NCBI RefSeq assembly: GCF_007990755.1
Contig: NZ_BJXA01000048.1
Span: 1-64,000, forward strand
Direction: 5' to 3'
DNA length: 64,000 nucleotides
Source of the DNA: Nocardia ninae NBRC 108245
Lineage (GTDB): Bacteria; Actinomycetota; Actinomycetes; Mycobacteriales; Mycobacteriaceae
This document shows, one piece after another, positions 25,435 to 35,988 of the stretch. A model generated the notes under the pieces. It worked only from the letters and a program-made list of their open reading frames with translations. It ran no database searches and was not told the origin of the DNA. The position numbers were made by a program, and so were the translations under genes. Position 1 is the stretch's first letter, and every line of letters starts with the position of its first letter.

Positions 25435-26272
25435 GTGCCTGGCGGGCCGCGGTGTCCTCGGCACCCGCCAGGATTCGGTAGAGCGCCGTATCTTCGCCTG
25501 CGGCACCGGCATCGGCGGAAATACCGTAGATCGCATGTTGCGATTCGACGGCGTCCCGGTGGTCACCGAGTACCGTCTGGAGCCGTTTGGCGCGGCTGCC
25601 GAGGTCGCTGGCGTCGGCGCCGATGACGGTTTTGGCGGCCTCGCACGAGTACCGTAAACGCTTGGCGCTCTTGCGGATATCGTGCAGCAGCTCGACCCGT
25701 TCGGCCGGGGTGACGGTGGTTTCCTGCTGGATCAGGCCCTGCACGCGTTCCCGATCACGTTCCAGGACAACGCCGAAGAAGTCCGCGGCGGGCACCTTGC
25801 CGCGCGCGGAACGCAGCGGTGGTTCGGTGCGCCACTGGGTGAGCTCGTCGCGCAGCTCGTGGTAGCGCTCGCTGTCCAGCGCCAGCAGTACGTCGGCGTG
25901 GGCCGCGGCGTATCTGTTGTTCTCCGCGGTGACCAGTCGCGCGGTCACCAACTCGACGTCGGCGGCCGAATGATCCGACTGCTGACCGTGTTTGGTCAGC
26001 AGTGTCTCGAACCGTTCGGCGCGCACCTCGGCATCGCGGGCGACCCCGAGGACACCGGCGAGCCACTTGAGCTCCTCGCCCATCGCCCTGGCAGGCGTCC
26101 GTTCGAACAATCCGCGATAGGACCGCAGCACGCTGCGCAATCGCCGGGTCGCCACCCGCATCTGGTGGACCGAATCCGGCGCGTCGGCGCGCACCTCGGG
26201 CTCCTCGGCCAGCAGCCGATCCACGTTGTCGCTGAGTGCCGCGACGATGGCCTCGCCTGCTGTGGCCGTCAT
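25391..26272 (-). CDS. CHAD domain protein
   Basis: The 293-residue all-helical protein has CHAD repeats with conserved basic residues (DSVHQMRVATRRLRSVLRSY near 35-55; LLHDIRKSAKRLRYSCEAAK near 200-220). CHAD domains bind inorganic polyphosphate. No CYTH domain is fused. ATG 26272 is 2 bp after the stop of the iminopeptidase gene on the same strand, so the two are co-transcribed. It overlaps the RNB gene tail-to-tail. Confidence 0.9.
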   Translation of the reverse strand: MTATAGEAIVAALSDNVDRLLAEEPEVRADAPDSVHQMRVATRRLRSVLRSYRGLFERTPARAMGEELKWLAGVLGVARDAEVRAERFETLLTKHGQQSDHSAADVELVTARLVTAENNRYAAAHADVLLALDSERYHELRDELTQWRTEPPLRSARGKVPAADFFGVVLERDRERVQGLIQQETTVTPAERVELLHDIRKSAKRLRYSCEAAKTVIGADASDLGSRAKRLQTVLGDHRDAVESQHAIYGISADAGAAGEDTALYRILAGAEDTAARQALSRYPDAAAVLSGE

Positions 26273-26274
26273 GG

Positions 26275-27252
26275 TTATCCCGCCTTCGCGAATCTATCGG
26301 TGGCTTCGATCAAATGATGCGTGATGCCGGGCTCGTAGGACGCGTGCCCGGCGTCCTCGACGATGTGCAGCTGCGAGCCGGGCATCGCTTTGTGCAGGTC
26401 CCAGGCGCTCACCGTGGGGCAGACGATGTCGTGGCGGCCCTGCACGATGACCGTGGGGATGTGGGTGATGCGGTCGATATCGCGCAGCAGCTGCCCCTCG
26501 TCGAGGAACGCGTGATTGCGGAAGTAGTGGTTCTCGATCCGCGCGAAGGCCAGCGCGAACCGCGGTTCGGCGGTCTCGGCGACCCGATCGGGTTGCGGCA
26601 GCAGCGAACTCGTCGCGCCCTCCCAGGTGGACCAGGCGACGGCCGCGGCGAGCGCGACCTCCTCGTCGGCGGAGTGCAGCAGCCGGTGATAGACCTCGAC
26701 CAGGTCTTGGTCGCGCTCGGACTCCGGCACCGGTGCGAGGAACTTCTCCCACTCGGCCGGGTACACGTAGCCCGCGGCGCCGTTGTAGTACCAGTCGATC
26801 TCCTTGCGGCGCAACAGGAAGATGCCGCGCAGCACCAGCTCGGTCACCCGGTCCGGGTGCGTCTCGGCGTAGGCGAGCGCGAGGGTCGAACCCCACGAGC
26901 CGCCGAACACCTGCCAGCGGTCGATGCCGAGATGGGTACGCAGCGCCTCGATATCGGCGATCAGGTGCTGAGTGGTGTTGGTTGCCAGGCTCGCTCCGTC
27001 GGCGACGTGCGGGGTGGAGCGTCCGCAGCCACGCTGATCGAGCAGCACGATCCGGTACGCGGCCGGATCGAAGAACTGCCGGTGCACCGGCGAGACGCCG
27101 CCGCCGGGGCCGCCGTGCAGCAGGACCACCGGCTTGCCGTCGGGGTTGCCGCTGACCTCCCAGTACATCGACTGACCGTCGCCCACGTCGAGCTTGCCGG
27201 AGTCGTGGCAGTCGATCTCGGGGTACAGCGTCCGCAACTGTGCGCCGCCCAT
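26275..27252 (-). CDS. pip: Prolyl iminopeptidase
   Basis: The 325-residue S33 alpha/beta hydrolase removes N-terminal proline. Landmarks are HGGPGGG (oxyanion hole, 46-52), LDQRGCGRSTPH, the nucleophile GGSWGS (Ser119), the cap helix segment RKEIDWYYNGAAGYVYPAEW, and the C-terminal GRHDIVCP and DAGHASYEP with Asp and His. The start ATG overlaps the upstream lipoprotein stop as TGATG, so translation is coupled; the open frame upstream is antisense/shadow. Confidence 0.93.
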   Translation of the reverse strand: MGGAQLRTLYPEIDCHDSGKLDVGDGQSMYWEVSGNPDGKPVVLLHGGPGGGVSPVHRQFFDPAAYRIVLLDQRGCGRSTPHVADGASLATNTTQHLIADIEALRTHLGIDRWQVFGGSWGSTLALAYAETHPDRVTELVLRGIFLLRRKEIDWYYNGAAGYVYPAEWEKFLAPVPESERDQDLVEVYHRLLHSADEEVALAAAVAWSTWEGATSSLLPQPDRVAETAEPRFALAFARIENHYFRNHAFLDEGQLLRDIDRITHIPTVIVQGRHDIVCPTVSAWDLHKAMPGSQLHIVEDAGHASYEPGITHHLIEATDRFAKAG

Positions 27253-27701
27253 CAGAATGCGAGGCCCGCGGCCAGATCGGGGACGCCGAGCGCCTCGATT
27301 GCCTGCTTGTGCACGTCGGGGCAGCTCTTGGTGGTGAGCCGGTCGATGACCGGCTTGTCGGCCAGCACCGCGCCGTTGATGCCGCCGTTGCGCAGTGCCC
27401 ACTCGTGCACCATCGCGTTGAGGCCGATCTTGCCGAGCGTCGGACCCTGCACCCGCCAGTTCGACAGCTCCGGCCTGATCATGTCGCAGAGCTGCGCGGC
27501 CGCGGCGTCGGAGATCTCCGGGGTGCCGGGCTTGTTCGTACCGGGTGTGCCGCTCGGCGTGGTTGTCGCCGATGCCGTCGTCGAGCCCGAGCTCCCGGTC
27601 GGCGCCGGGTTCGACTCGGTCCCGCATGCGGTCAGTGCTGCGGCGGCGAAAACTCCCGCCAGCAGCAGGGTGCTGCGTGAAATCCAACGGCTGTGCGGCA
27701 T
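27252..27701 (-). CDS. Exported lipoprotein of unknown function
   Basis: The 149-residue protein has a signal peptide with lipobox LTAC (Cys about 26), a Ser/Thr/Pro-rich linker, then an ~85-residue domain with two cysteines (AAQLCDMIRPEL and KSCPDVHKQA). The folded part resembles small DUF732/DUF3558-like cell-wall lipoproteins, but I cannot place it. ATG 27701 is the start. It heads the lipoprotein-pip-CHAD unit. Confidence 0.78.
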   Translation of the reverse strand: MPHSRWISRSTLLLAGVFAAAALTACGTESNPAPTGSSGSTTASATTTPSGTPGTNKPGTPEISDAAAAQLCDMIRPELSNWRVQGPTLGKIGLNAMVHEWALRNGGINGAVLADKPVIDRLTTKSCPDVHKQAIEALGVPDLAAGLAF

Positions 27702-27820
27702 CGGTTCCTCTGCTTCTCATCGCGAATGTCCGCATCGAGTCTGCCATTGTTTCGCCGCTACGGCCCGGCCGTGTTGTCGCGGCCGCACGCGGGAGGCAGC
27801 GGCACGGCCGCCTGCTGCGG

Positions 27821-28681
27821 CTACCGGAAGTTCGTGCGCAGCTCGTCGAGCAGTGCTTCGACGATACGGGCGAAGCGGGGCGTGGAGGTGTCGATCGTGC
27901 GCCAGGGATTGAGGGCGATCAACGGCGCGAGCTGCTCGGCCAGGGTGCTCTCCGCCTCGGTGATCGGCTCGAACCGGCGCCAGTGCGCGAAGTACTCGGC
28001 GCGGTGCCGGCTGCGCAGAATGCGATGGGCGAGGAACGGGTGGGTGATCACCGCGTCGCCCCAGTCGAAGAACCGGCCGGAGCCGGGCGTGACGCCGGCG
28101 AAGACGTTGCCGGGGTGGACGTCGTTGTGCTCGAGGCTGAGCCTGCCGTAGCCGGCCAGTTCGGCGGCGGCCTCCTCGATGCGGTGCCCGAGGCCCGGGA
28201 TGCGTGGCTCGAAGTGCCGGTAGATGGTGCCGAGGCGGCTGGGTGGCAGGTAAGGAGTGCCGGTGGCGAGCAGGTCGGCGACGTGCGGGGCGAGCGAATG
28301 CTGGAGCTCGACGTAGGAGCCGATCAGTCCGGACCATTCCGCATCGGTGTCGGGGGCGGTGTCGCCGCCGTGCGGGCTGAGCAACCAACCGTGATCAGGT
28401 TGCACCGCAAGGGGTTCCAGCACGCTGCCGGGACGCAGACGGGCGAGGAGTTGGAGCAGTGGGCCCTCGTGGGCGAAGGCGCGCGCATTGGCTTTCGCCC
28501 ACATCGGGCCCGCCGCGGTGGGGATGCGGACGATCAACGACCAGGCGCGCCGCCGCATCTCCGTCGGGGCGCCGGTGATCTCGACTTCCCGGGCTTTCAG
28601 GACGCCGACGGCCCAATCGATCAGCGCGTCGGCCGGTTGACCGAGCAGCGCGGCTGGCGCGTGCACTGCTCGGCCGGTCAT
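27821..28681 (-). CDS. Aminoglycoside phosphotransferase-like kinase
   Basis: The 286-residue protein has the APH/choline-kinase core: the catalytic loop LEHNDVHPGNVF (about 188-199) and the metal-binding FFDWGDAVITHP (about 209-220), with AGPMWAKANARAFAHEG as the ATP-site Lys/Glu region. The substrate is probably a small alcohol or metabolite rather than an antibiotic. ATG 28681 has GGAG 5 nt upstream; GTG 28687 is possible. It lies 15 bp after panB on the same strand. Confidence 0.85.
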   Translation of the reverse strand: MTGRAVHAPAALLGQPADALIDWAVGVLKAREVEITGAPTEMRRRAWSLIVRIPTAAGPMWAKANARAFAHEGPLLQLLARLRPGSVLEPLAVQPDHGWLLSPHGGDTAPDTDAEWSGLIGSYVELQHSLAPHVADLLATGTPYLPPSRLGTIYRHFEPRIPGLGHRIEEAAAELAGYGRLSLEHNDVHPGNVFAGVTPGSGRFFDWGDAVITHPFLAHRILRSRHRAEYFAHWRRFEPITEAESTLAEQLAPLIALNPWRTIDTSTPRFARIVEALLDELRTNFR

Positions 28682-28696
28682 CGTCACTCCATAGAA

Positions 28697-29554
28697 CTAA
28701 AAACTGTGCTCGGGGCCCGGGTAGGTGCCCAGGCGTACCTCCTCAGCGTAGGCCGTCGCGGCGGCACGCAGCTCGTCGCCGATATTGCCGAAGCGCTTGA
28801 CGAACTTGGCGGTCTTGCCGCTGGTGTAACCGGCCATGTCCTGCCAGACCAGTACCTGTGCGTCGGTCTCCACGCCGGCGCCGATGCCGACGGTGGGAAT
28901 GGTCAGCTTGCGGCTGGCCTGGGCGGCCAGCTCGGCCGGGACCATCTCCATGACCACGGCGAACGCACCCGCCTCCTGCACCGCGATGGCGTCGGCGATG
29001 AGCTGCTCGGCGCCGTCGCCGCGGCCCTGCACGCGGAATCCGCCCAGGGTGTTCACGCTCTGCGGGGTGAACCCGATGTGCGCCATCACAGGAATACCGG
29101 CCGACGTGATCAGGGCGATCTGTTCGGCGACCCGCTCACCGCCCTCGAACTTCACCGCCTGCGCCTGGCCCTCCTTCATGAACCGGGTCGCGGTGGCCAG
29201 CGCCTGCTGCGGCGAGGACTCGTAGGTGCCGAAGGGCAGGTCGGCCACCACGAGGGCGTGCGGCGCGCCCCGCACCACGCCGCGGACCAGCGGGAGCAGC
29301 TCGTCCACGGTGATCGGGACCGTCGTGTCGTAGCCGTAGACCACGTTGGCCGCGGAGTCGCCGACCAAGAGCACGGGGATGCCCGCTTCTTCGAACAGCC
29401 TGGCGGTCGAGTAGTCGTACGCGGTGAGCATGGACCAGCGCTCGCCGTTGGCCTTCATCTGCTGCAAGTGGTGCACCCGGGTCTTGCGCATAGCCTTCTT
29501 GGGCTCGGTGGGTGCCGCACCGTAGGCAGGGGTTTCCGAATCGGATACGGACAT
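28697..29554 (-). CDS. panB: 3-methyl-2-oxobutanoate hydroxymethyltransferase
   Basis: The 285-residue TIM-barrel enzyme makes ketopantoate from alpha-ketoisovalerate and methylene-tetrahydrofolate, the first step of pantothenate and CoA synthesis. Family motifs are [32 protein letters not shown] (Mg2+ ligand Asp), [17 protein letters not shown], and [23 protein letters not shown] 29554 follows AAGGGACGAAG; 12 more residues would be added from 29590 but lack a ribosome-binding site. Matches Rv2225. Confidence 0.96.
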   Translation of the reverse strand: MSVSDSETPAYGAAPTEPKKAMRKTRVHHLQQMKANGERWSMLTAYDYSTARLFEEAGIPVLLVGDSAANVVYGYDTTVPITVDELLPLVRGVVRGAPHALVVADLPFGTYESSPQQALATATRFMKEGQAQAVKFEGGERVAEQIALITSAGIPVMAHIGFTPQSVNTLGGFRVQGRGDGAEQLIADAIAVQEAGAFAVVMEMVPAELAAQASRKLTIPTVGIGAGVETDAQVLVWQDMAGYTSGKTAKFVKRFGNIGDELRAAATAYAEEVRLGTYPGPEHSF

Positions 29555-29759
29555 CTTCGTCCCTTTCGTCTGTGTCGCCTCGGGGCCCATCCGGGTCCCC
29601 GGGTTGTCTGACGAAATCCAGTGTGCCAGCTGTCACCGGACCGCATTAAGGGTCTCGACCGATGCAATTGGTCACAGCGGGGCGATCATGGCGCCACATT
29701 CGCGGGCCGCTGACCGGTGCGTTGCGCGCGCCGAGCACTCGAGCTGCCACTATCAGGGG

Positions 29760-31289
29760 ATGGGTTTGGTTCGCAGTGGGCGCGGTGCGCTGATGGTGGC
29801 GGTGCTGGCGTTGGCGGCGGGGTGCACGATCGACGGCCATCCGACGGGGCCGATGCCGACGCCGCCTGCCGCGTTGGCGAAGTTCTACACGCAGAACGTG
29901 GAGTGGGGTGGCTGTGCCGGGTTCGGGTCGCCGGATGATCGTTTCGCGCCCAATACGCAGTGCGCGCGGATCAGTGTGCCGATCGATTACGCCGCCCCGG
30001 ACGGGCCGACCGCGCAGATCGCCGTCTCGCGGATCAAGGCGACCGGCAAACGCATCGGTTCGCTGCTGATGAACCCCGGCGGTCCGGGGGAGTCCGGGCT
30101 GACCATGTCGGCACTGGGCAACAAGACCCTGCTGGCCGAGCGCTTCGACCGGGTCGGCTTCGATCCGCGCGGGGTCGGCTCGTCGACGCCCGCCATCGTC
30201 TGCGAGACCGCGCAGGAGCAGGACGCCGAGCGCGCCGAGCCGCCGAAGGACAACACGCCCGAGGGCATCGCCGCGGCGGAGCACGAGAACCGCGAGTACG
30301 CGGACCGCTGCACCGAACGCACCGGCAAGGACTTCCTCGCGCACGTCGGCACCCGCGAGGTGGTGCAGGACCTGGACGTGCTGCGCGCGGCGCTGGGCGA
30401 CGCGAAGCTCAGCTACCTGGGCTACTCGTACGGCACCAAGATCGGTTCGGCGTACGCCGAGAAGTTCCCGGACCACGTCCGCGCGCTGGTCTTGGACGGC
30501 GCCATCGACTCCTCGCAGGACCCGGTGCAGGAGTCGCTGCGGCAGGCGGCGGGCTTCCAGAAGGTGTTCGACGCCTACGCCGCGAACTGCACCAGCAAGG
30601 CGGACTGCCCGCTCGGCACCGACAAGGCGCAGGCGGTGGATCGGTTCCGCGCGCTGGTGAACCCGTTGTGGGACAAGCCCGTATCGACCACCGACCCGCG
30701 TGGACTCAACTACGGTGACGCGCTCACCGGTGTGCGCCAGGCGCTCTACACCAACGAGCTGTGGCCGGTGCTCACCCTCGGCCTGTCCGAACTGCGCGAC
30801 GGCCGCGGCGACACCCTGCTGCAACTGGCCGACTTGTACGACGGTCGGCGCGACGACGGCAGCTACAGCAACACCACCGACGCGTTCACCGCGATCCGCT
30901 GCGTGGACGATCCGCGCATCAGCGACCGGGAAATCACCGGCAAGCAGGACACCGAATACCGCAAGGCGGCGCCGTTCCTGGACGACGGGCACGGCACCGG
31001 TGCGGCCCCGCTGGACCAGTGCACCGCCTGGCCGGTGCCGAACACCAGTGAGCCGCATCGGATCTCGGTGGCCGGGTTGCCGAAGACGGTGGTCGTGTCG
31101 ACCACCGACGACCCGGCGACGCCGTACCAGGCGGGCGTGGACCTGGCGGACCAGTTGGGCGCCGCCCTGGTGACCTACAAGGGCAGCAGGCACACCATCG
31201 CGCTCTCGGGTGGCTCGTCCTGCGTGGACGACGCGGTGATCGACTACCTGATCGACCTCACCGAGCCGGAGGCTGGTCTCACCTGCTGA
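29760..31289 (+). CDS. Exported alpha/beta hydrolase (TAP-like, CaeA/Hip1 family) lipoprotein
   Basis: The 509-residue cell-wall hydrolase corresponds to Rv2223c/Rv2224c. It has a signal sequence with lipobox LAAGC (Cys about 21), oxyanion region LLMNPGGPGESG, nucleophile GYSYGTKIG (Ser near 222), and the TAP-like C-terminal part with Asp in STTDDPATP and His in GSRHTIALSGG. Cysteines are probably disulfide-paired. M. tuberculosis Hip1 cleaves GroEL2 and affects envelope integrity; the equivalent role here is inferred. Only one copy is present where M. tuberculosis has two. Confidence 0.9.
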   Translation: MGLVRSGRGALMVAVLALAAGCTIDGHPTGPMPTPPAALAKFYTQNVEWGGCAGFGSPDDRFAPNTQCARISVPIDYAAPDGPTAQIAVSRIKATGKRIGSLLMNPGGPGESGLTMSALGNKTLLAERFDRVGFDPRGVGSSTPAIVCETAQEQDAERAEPPKDNTPEGIAAAEHENREYADRCTERTGKDFLAHVGTREVVQDLDVLRAALGDAKLSYLGYSYGTKIGSAYAEKFPDHVRALVLDGAIDSSQDPVQESLRQAAGFQKVFDAYAANCTSKADCPLGTDKAQAVDRFRALVNPLWDKPVSTTDPRGLNYGDALTGVRQALYTNELWPVLTLGLSELRDGRGDTLLQLADLYDGRRDDGSYSNTTDAFTAIRCVDDPRISDREITGKQDTEYRKAAPFLDDGHGTGAAPLDQCTAWPVPNTSEPHRISVAGLPKTVVVSTTDDPATPYQAGVDLADQLGAALVTYKGSRHTIALSGGSSCVDDAVIDYLIDLTEPEAGLTC

Positions 31290-31383
31290 TCGAGTGGCGC
31301 GGAAGTCTTTTTCCAGCAACAAGCACAGCACACTCAGCGTGTATGTAACACGGATTTAACGCCGGGTGCTTACTCTCGCGGAC

Positions 31384-32724
31384 ATGGATCGCCAGAAGGA
31401 ATTCGTGCTGCGGACGCTCGAAGAGCGGGATATCCGCTTCGTACGTCTCTGGTTCACCGACGTCTTGGGTTACCTGAAGTCCGTCGCGATTGCTCCCGCC
31501 GAGCTAGAGGGCGCGTTCGAGGAGGGTATCGGCTTCGACGGTTCGGCCATCGAAGGCTTCGCCAGGGTGTCGGAGGCCGACATGGTCGCCCGGCCCGATC
31601 CGTCCACCTTCCAGGTGCTGCCGTGGGCTACCAGCAAGGGCCACCAGCACTCCGCGCGCATGTTCTGCGACATCACCATGCCCGACGGCTCGCCGTCCTG
31701 GGCCGACCCGCGCCACGTGCTGCGCCGTCAGCTGAACAAGGCCGCCGATGTCGGGTTCAGCTGCTACGTGCACCCGGAGATCGAGTTCTTCCTGCTGGAG
31801 AACGGCCCGGTGGACGGCTCGCAGCCGATCCCGGCCGACTCCGGCGGCTTCTTCGACCAGGCCGTGCACGATTCGGCGCCGAACTTCCGCCGGCACGCGA
31901 TCGACGCGCTGGAGTCGATGGGCATCTCGGTGGAGTTCAGCCACCACGAGGGCGCGCCGGGTCAGCAGGAGATCGACCTGCGCTACGCCGACGCGCTGTC
32001 CATGGCCGACAACGTGATGACCTTCCGCTACCTGATCAAGGAAGTCGGCATCGACGAGGGCGTGCGCGCGACGTTCATGCCCAAGCCGTTCGCCCAGTAC
32101 CCGGGCTCGGCGATGCACACGCACATGAGCCTGTTCGAGGGCGAGGCCAACGCCTTCCACGATCCGGACGACCCGATCAACCTGTCGAGCACTGCGCGCG
32201 CCTTCATCGCGGGCATCCTGGAGCACGCGCCGGAGATCAGCGCGATCACCAACCAATGGGTGAACTCCTACAAGCGGCTCATCCACGGCGGCGAAGCGCC
32301 GACCGCGGCCTCGTGGGGCCGGTCGAACCGGTCCGCGCTGGTGCGGGTGCCGATGTACACGCCGAACAAGTCCTCCTCGCGCCGGGTCGAGATCCGCAGC
32401 CCTGATTCGGCCTGCAACCCCTACCTGACCTTCGCCGTGCTGCTCGCGGCCGGTCTGCGGGGCATCGAGAAGGGCTACACGCTGCCCCCGGAGGCCGAGG
32501 ACGACGTTTGGTCGCTCACCGTCGCCGAGCGGCGCGCGATGGGCTTCCGCGAGCTGCCCGGCACGCTGGACGAGGCGTTGCAGGCGATGGAGCGCTCCGA
32601 GCTGGTCGCCGAGACGCTCGGCGAGCACGTGTTCGACTTCTTCCTGCGCAACAAGCGCCGGGAGTGGGCGGACTACCGCAGCCAGGTGACGCCGTACGAA
32701 CTCAAGGAATACCTCGGTCTGTAG
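31384..32724 (+). CDS. glnA2: Glutamine synthetase GlnA2 (short GSI type)
   Basis: The 446-residue type I glutamine synthetase fold protein has the same length as Rv2222c. Landmarks are FDGSAIEGFARVSEADM, HPEIEFFLL, HHEGAPGQQEIDLRYADAL, MPKPFAQYPGSAMHTHMS, and NRSALVRVPMYTP. The adenylylation-loop Tyr of GlnA1 is replaced by Trp (DDVWSLT), so GlnE should not modify it. Paralogues of this type in actinobacteria may use glutamate and ammonia or other amines. ATG 31384 is chosen by start conservation. glnE follows 78 bp downstream. Confidence 0.93.
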   Translation: MDRQKEFVLRTLEERDIRFVRLWFTDVLGYLKSVAIAPAELEGAFEEGIGFDGSAIEGFARVSEADMVARPDPSTFQVLPWATSKGHQHSARMFCDITMPDGSPSWADPRHVLRRQLNKAADVGFSCYVHPEIEFFLLENGPVDGSQPIPADSGGFFDQAVHDSAPNFRRHAIDALESMGISVEFSHHEGAPGQQEIDLRYADALSMADNVMTFRYLIKEVGIDEGVRATFMPKPFAQYPGSAMHTHMSLFEGEANAFHDPDDPINLSSTARAFIAGILEHAPEISAITNQWVNSYKRLIHGGEAPTAASWGRSNRSALVRVPMYTPNKSSSRRVEIRSPDSACNPYLTFAVLLAAGLRGIEKGYTLPPEAEDDVWSLTVAERRAMGFRELPGTLDEALQAMERSELVAETLGEHVFDFFLRNKRREWADYRSQVTPYELKEYLGL

Positions 32725-32802
32725 CGAGGGCCGCGTTTCCGCAACCGAATGTATGCCCGGCGGCGGGCGAGTCGTCGGTCCTGACCATGTAATTTGAGAG
32801 CT

Positions 32803-35800
32803 ATGGTCCGGCCCCCGACTGCCCGCTCCGCTGTCCCCGGCGTCGGTCGGCTCGGATTGCTCGAGCCCACCGCCGCTGCCTCGCTGCGTGAATTGGGCTG
32901 GGACAACGTCGAAGCTATTCCCGTGCTCTGGGCGTTGTCGCGGGCGCCCGACGCCGACCTGGCGCTGAACACCCTGATCAAGCTGCGCGAGCGGCTCGAA
33001 ACCGACTGGGACGAACTGGATTCGGCGATCCGCACGGACACGGCGTTGCGCGGCAGGCTGTTCGCGCTGGTCGGCTCGTCCAGTGCGTTCGCCGATCATC
33101 TGGTGGTGGATCCCGCGGCCTGGCACGTCTTGCTGCGCAAGGGGCTACCGACGCGCGATGAGTTGATCGCCGATCTGCTCGACGCGGTGCATGCGGTGCC
33201 GGAGCAGGGGCCGGTGGGTGAGCCGGGGACGGAGGCGCTGCTGTTCCGAGCCGGCGAGTCCGGTCCCGAGGTGGTCGCGTTGCTGCGGAAGCGGTATCGC
33301 GATCAGCTGATGTTGCTCGCGGCGCTCGATCTGGCGGCGACCGTCGAGAACGAACCGGTGCTGCCGTACCAGGTGGTCGGCCGTCATCTCACCGCGCTCG
33401 CCGACGCCGCGCTCACCGCGGCACTGTCGGTGGCGGTGGCGAGGGTCTGCAAGGACGGCCCGGTGCCGGTGCGGCTCGCGGTGATCGCCATGGGTAAGAG
33501 CGGCGCGTGCGAGCTGAACTACGTCAGCGATGTCGACGTGGTGTTCGTCGCGGAACCCGCCGACGCCACCGCGACCCGGTTGGCGGCCGAGATGATGAGC
33601 GTCGCCAGCGCGGCCTTCTTCGAGGTGGACGCGGCGCTGCGGCCCGAGGGCAAGGCGGGCGCGCTGGTGCGCACGCTGGAGTCGCACGTCGCCTATTACA
33701 AGCGGTGGGCCCGGACCTGGGAATTCCAGGCGCTGCTGAAGAACCGGCCGATGACCGGTGACCTGGCGCTCGGCGAGCAGTACCGAGCCGCGCTGATGCC
33801 GATGGTGTGGGCCGCCTCCGAGCGACCCGACTTCGTCGCCGACGTGCAGGCGATGCGCCGCCGGGTGGAAGACCTGGTGCCCGCCGACATGCGCGAGCGT
33901 GAACTGAAATTGGGCCACGGCAGCCTGCGCGACGTCGAATTCGCCGTCCAGCTCCTGCAATTGGTGCACGGCCGGGTGGACGAGTCGCTGCACGTGCAGG
34001 GGACCGTCGAGGCGCTCACCGCGTTGGCTGCGGGCGGTTACGTGGGCCGCGACGATGCCGCGAATCTCACTGCCTCCTATGAGTTCTTGCGGCTGCTCGA
34101 ACATCGCCTGCAACTGCAACGGTTGCGGCGCACGCATACCCTGCCCGCCACGGACGACGAAGAGGGCATGCGCTGGCTGGCCCGCGCCGCGCACATCCGG
34201 CCGGACGGCAGGCAGGACGCGGTCGGTGTGCTCGCCAGCGAGATCCGGCGAAACTCCGTGCGGGTGCGGCGCTTACACGCCAAGCTGTTCTACCGGCCGC
34301 TGCTGGAATCGGTGGTCAAGCTGGAGCCCGACGCGTTGCGGCTGAGTCCCGACGCGGCGATCCGGCAGTTGGCCGCGCTGGGTTACCAGGCGCCCGAGCA
34401 TGCCCTCGGACACCTCAAAGCCCTCACCGGCGGGGTCTCGCGCAAGGGCCGGATCCAGGCGTTGCTGCTGCCGACGCTGCTCGAATGGCTCGGCGACACA
34501 CCGAATCCCGACGCGGGCCTGCTCGCCTACCGCCGAGTGTCCGAGGGGCTCGACGACCAGATCTGGTTCCTGCGCGAACTGCGCGACGAGGGCGCCATCG
34601 CGCAGCGGCTGATGATCGTGCTCGGCTCCTCGGAGTACCTGCCCGATCTGTTGATCAACGCGCCGGACACCATCCGCATGTATGCCGACGGGCCCGGTGG
34701 TCCGCTGCTGCTCAGCCCGCAGGCCGAAGACGTCGCGCGCGGCATCATGACGGCCGCCGCCCGCTACGACGACCCGAAACGCGCTGTCGCCGCGGCACGT
34801 TCGCTGCGCAGGCACGAGCTGGCCCGGGTGGCCTCGGCGGATCTGCTCGGGATGCTCGACGTCAAACAGGTGTGCCGGGCGCTGTCCTCGGTGTGGGTCG
34901 CGGTGCTGGAAGCCTCACTCAAAGCGGTGATTCGGGCGAGCGAGGCCGAGCGGGGCGGCCCCGCGCCCGCCGATATCGCGGTGATCGGCATGGGCCGGCT
35001 CGGCGGTATGGAGCTCGGTTACGGGTCCGACGCCGACGTCCTCTTCGTCTGCGACCCCCGGCCGGGCGAGGACGAGGCCAAGGCGGTGAAGTGGGCGATC
35101 CACGTCGCCGACAAGGTGCAGCAGCTGCTCGGTGCCCCGAGCACCGATCCGCCGTTGCAGGTGGATGCCGGGCTGCGGCCCGAGGGACGCAACGGCCCGC
35201 TGGTCCGTACGCTGGCCGCCTATGCCGCCTACTACCAGTCGTGGGCGCAGCCGTGGGAGGTGCAGGCGCTGCTGCGGGCCCATCAGGTCGCCGGTGATCA
35301 GCAGTTGGGTCTGCGCTTCCTGCACGTCATCGACAAGGTGCGGTACCCGAAGGGCGGGGTGTCGACCGAGGCGGTGCGTGAGATCCGGCGGATCAAGGCC
35401 CGGATCGACGCCGAACGACTACCCCGCAACGCCAACCCGGCCACCCACACCAAGCTCGGCCGCGGTGGTCTCGCCGACATCGAGTGGACGGTCCAGCTGA
35501 TGCAGCTGCGCCACGCCCACGAGGTCATCGGACTGCACAACACCTCGACGCTGGAGTCGCTCAACGTCATCGAGCAGACCGAACTGCTCGACGCCGCCGA
35601 TGTCGCGCTGCTGCGCGACGCCTGGCTCACCGCGACCAAGGCGCGCAACGCTTTGGTGCTGGTGCGCGGCAAGCCCGCCGATCAGTTGCCCGGTCCGGGG
35701 CGGCTGCTGTCCGCTGTTGCGCGGGTGGCGGGTTGGCCGAACGACGATGGTAGCGAGTTCCTCGATCACTACATGCGGGTGACGCGGCGGGCGAAAGCGG

Positions 35801-35826
35801 TGGTGGAGCGCGTCTTCGGGGAATGA
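32803..35826 (+). CDS. glnE: Bifunctional glutamine-synthetase adenylyltransferase/deadenylylase
   Basis: The ~1007-residue enzyme adenylylates and deadenylylates glutamine synthetase in response to nitrogen status. Two nucleotidyltransferase cores are seen, each followed by a helical PII-uridylyltransferase-like domain: [20 protein letters not shown] at about 227-246 (deadenylylase) and [20 protein letters not shown] at about 728-747 (adenylylase). Both carry the paired aspartates. Its substrate is presumably GlnA at 51963. ATG 32803 is preferred over TTG 32794. Confidence 0.96.
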   Translation: MVRPPTARSAVPGVGRLGLLEPTAAASLRELGWDNVEAIPVLWALSRAPDADLALNTLIKLRERLETDWDELDSAIRTDTALRGRLFALVGSSSAFADHLVVDPAAWHVLLRKGLPTRDELIADLLDAVHAVPEQGPVGEPGTEALLFRAGESGPEVVALLRKRYRDQLMLLAALDLAATVENEPVLPYQVVGRHLTALADAALTAALSVAVARVCKDGPVPVRLAVIAMGKSGACELNYVSDVDVVFVAEPADATATRLAAEMMSVASAAFFEVDAALRPEGKAGALVRTLESHVAYYKRWARTWEFQALLKNRPMTGDLALGEQYRAALMPMVWAASERPDFVADVQAMRRRVEDLVPADMRERELKLGHGSLRDVEFAVQLLQLVHGRVDESLHVQGTVEALTALAAGGYVGRDDAANLTASYEFLRLLEHRLQLQRLRRTHTLPATDDEEGMRWLARAAHIRPDGRQDAVGVLASEIRRNSVRVRRLHAKLFYRPLLESVVKLEPDALRLSPDAAIRQLAALGYQAPEHALGHLKALTGGVSRKGRIQALLLPTLLEWLGDTPNPDAGLLAYRRVSEGLDDQIWFLRELRDEGAIAQRLMIVLGSSEYLPDLLINAPDTIRMYADGPGGPLLLSPQAEDVARGIMTAAARYDDPKRAVAAARSLRRHELARVASADLLGMLDVKQVCRALSSVWVAVLEASLKAVIRASEAERGGPAPADIAVIGMGRLGGMELGYGSDADVLFVCDPRPGEDEAKAVKWAIHVADKVQQLLGAPSTDPPLQVDAGLRPEGRNGPLVRTLAAYAAYYQSWAQPWEVQALLRAHQVAGDQQLGLRFLHVIDKVRYPKGGVSTEAVREIRRIKARIDAERLPRNANPATHTKLGRGGLADIEWTVQLMQLRHAHEVIGLHNTSTLESLNVIEQTELLDAADVALLRDAWLTATKARNALVLVRGKPADQLPGPGRLLSAVARVAGWPNDDGSEFLDHYMRVTRRAKAVVERVFGE

Positions 35827-35863
35827 GGGTGCGCATCCCGAAAATCGGTGCGGATTCAGCGAG

Positions 35864-35977
35864 CTAGTTCGGCACCGAAGGCGCGGGCTCGATGCGCAGA
35901 CCTGTTCGCTCGGCGCGTTTTTCGCCCCACTCGTAGAGGGCGGTCAAGGCGGGGACCAGGCTCCACCCTTCGTCGGT
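35864..35977 (-). pseudogene. C-terminal remnant of an HxlR-family regulator
   Basis: Reading the minus strand, the last 37 codons of a winged-helix HxlR regulator are intact (TDEGWSLVPALTALYEWGEK followed by a basic tail and stop at 35864). Upstream of about 35978 homology stops and an in-frame TGA follows within a few codons, so the DNA-binding part is gone. The fragment ends where the truncated isomerase-like gene begins, indicating one deletion removed the 5' ends of two divergent genes. Confidence 0.65.
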
Positions 35978-35988
35978 TTTTCGACCGT

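Noticed and set aside
31330-31365. GlnR box upstream of glnA2
   Set aside because: Only one partial pair (GTAAC-N6-TTAAC) is present, with no second pair at correct spacing.
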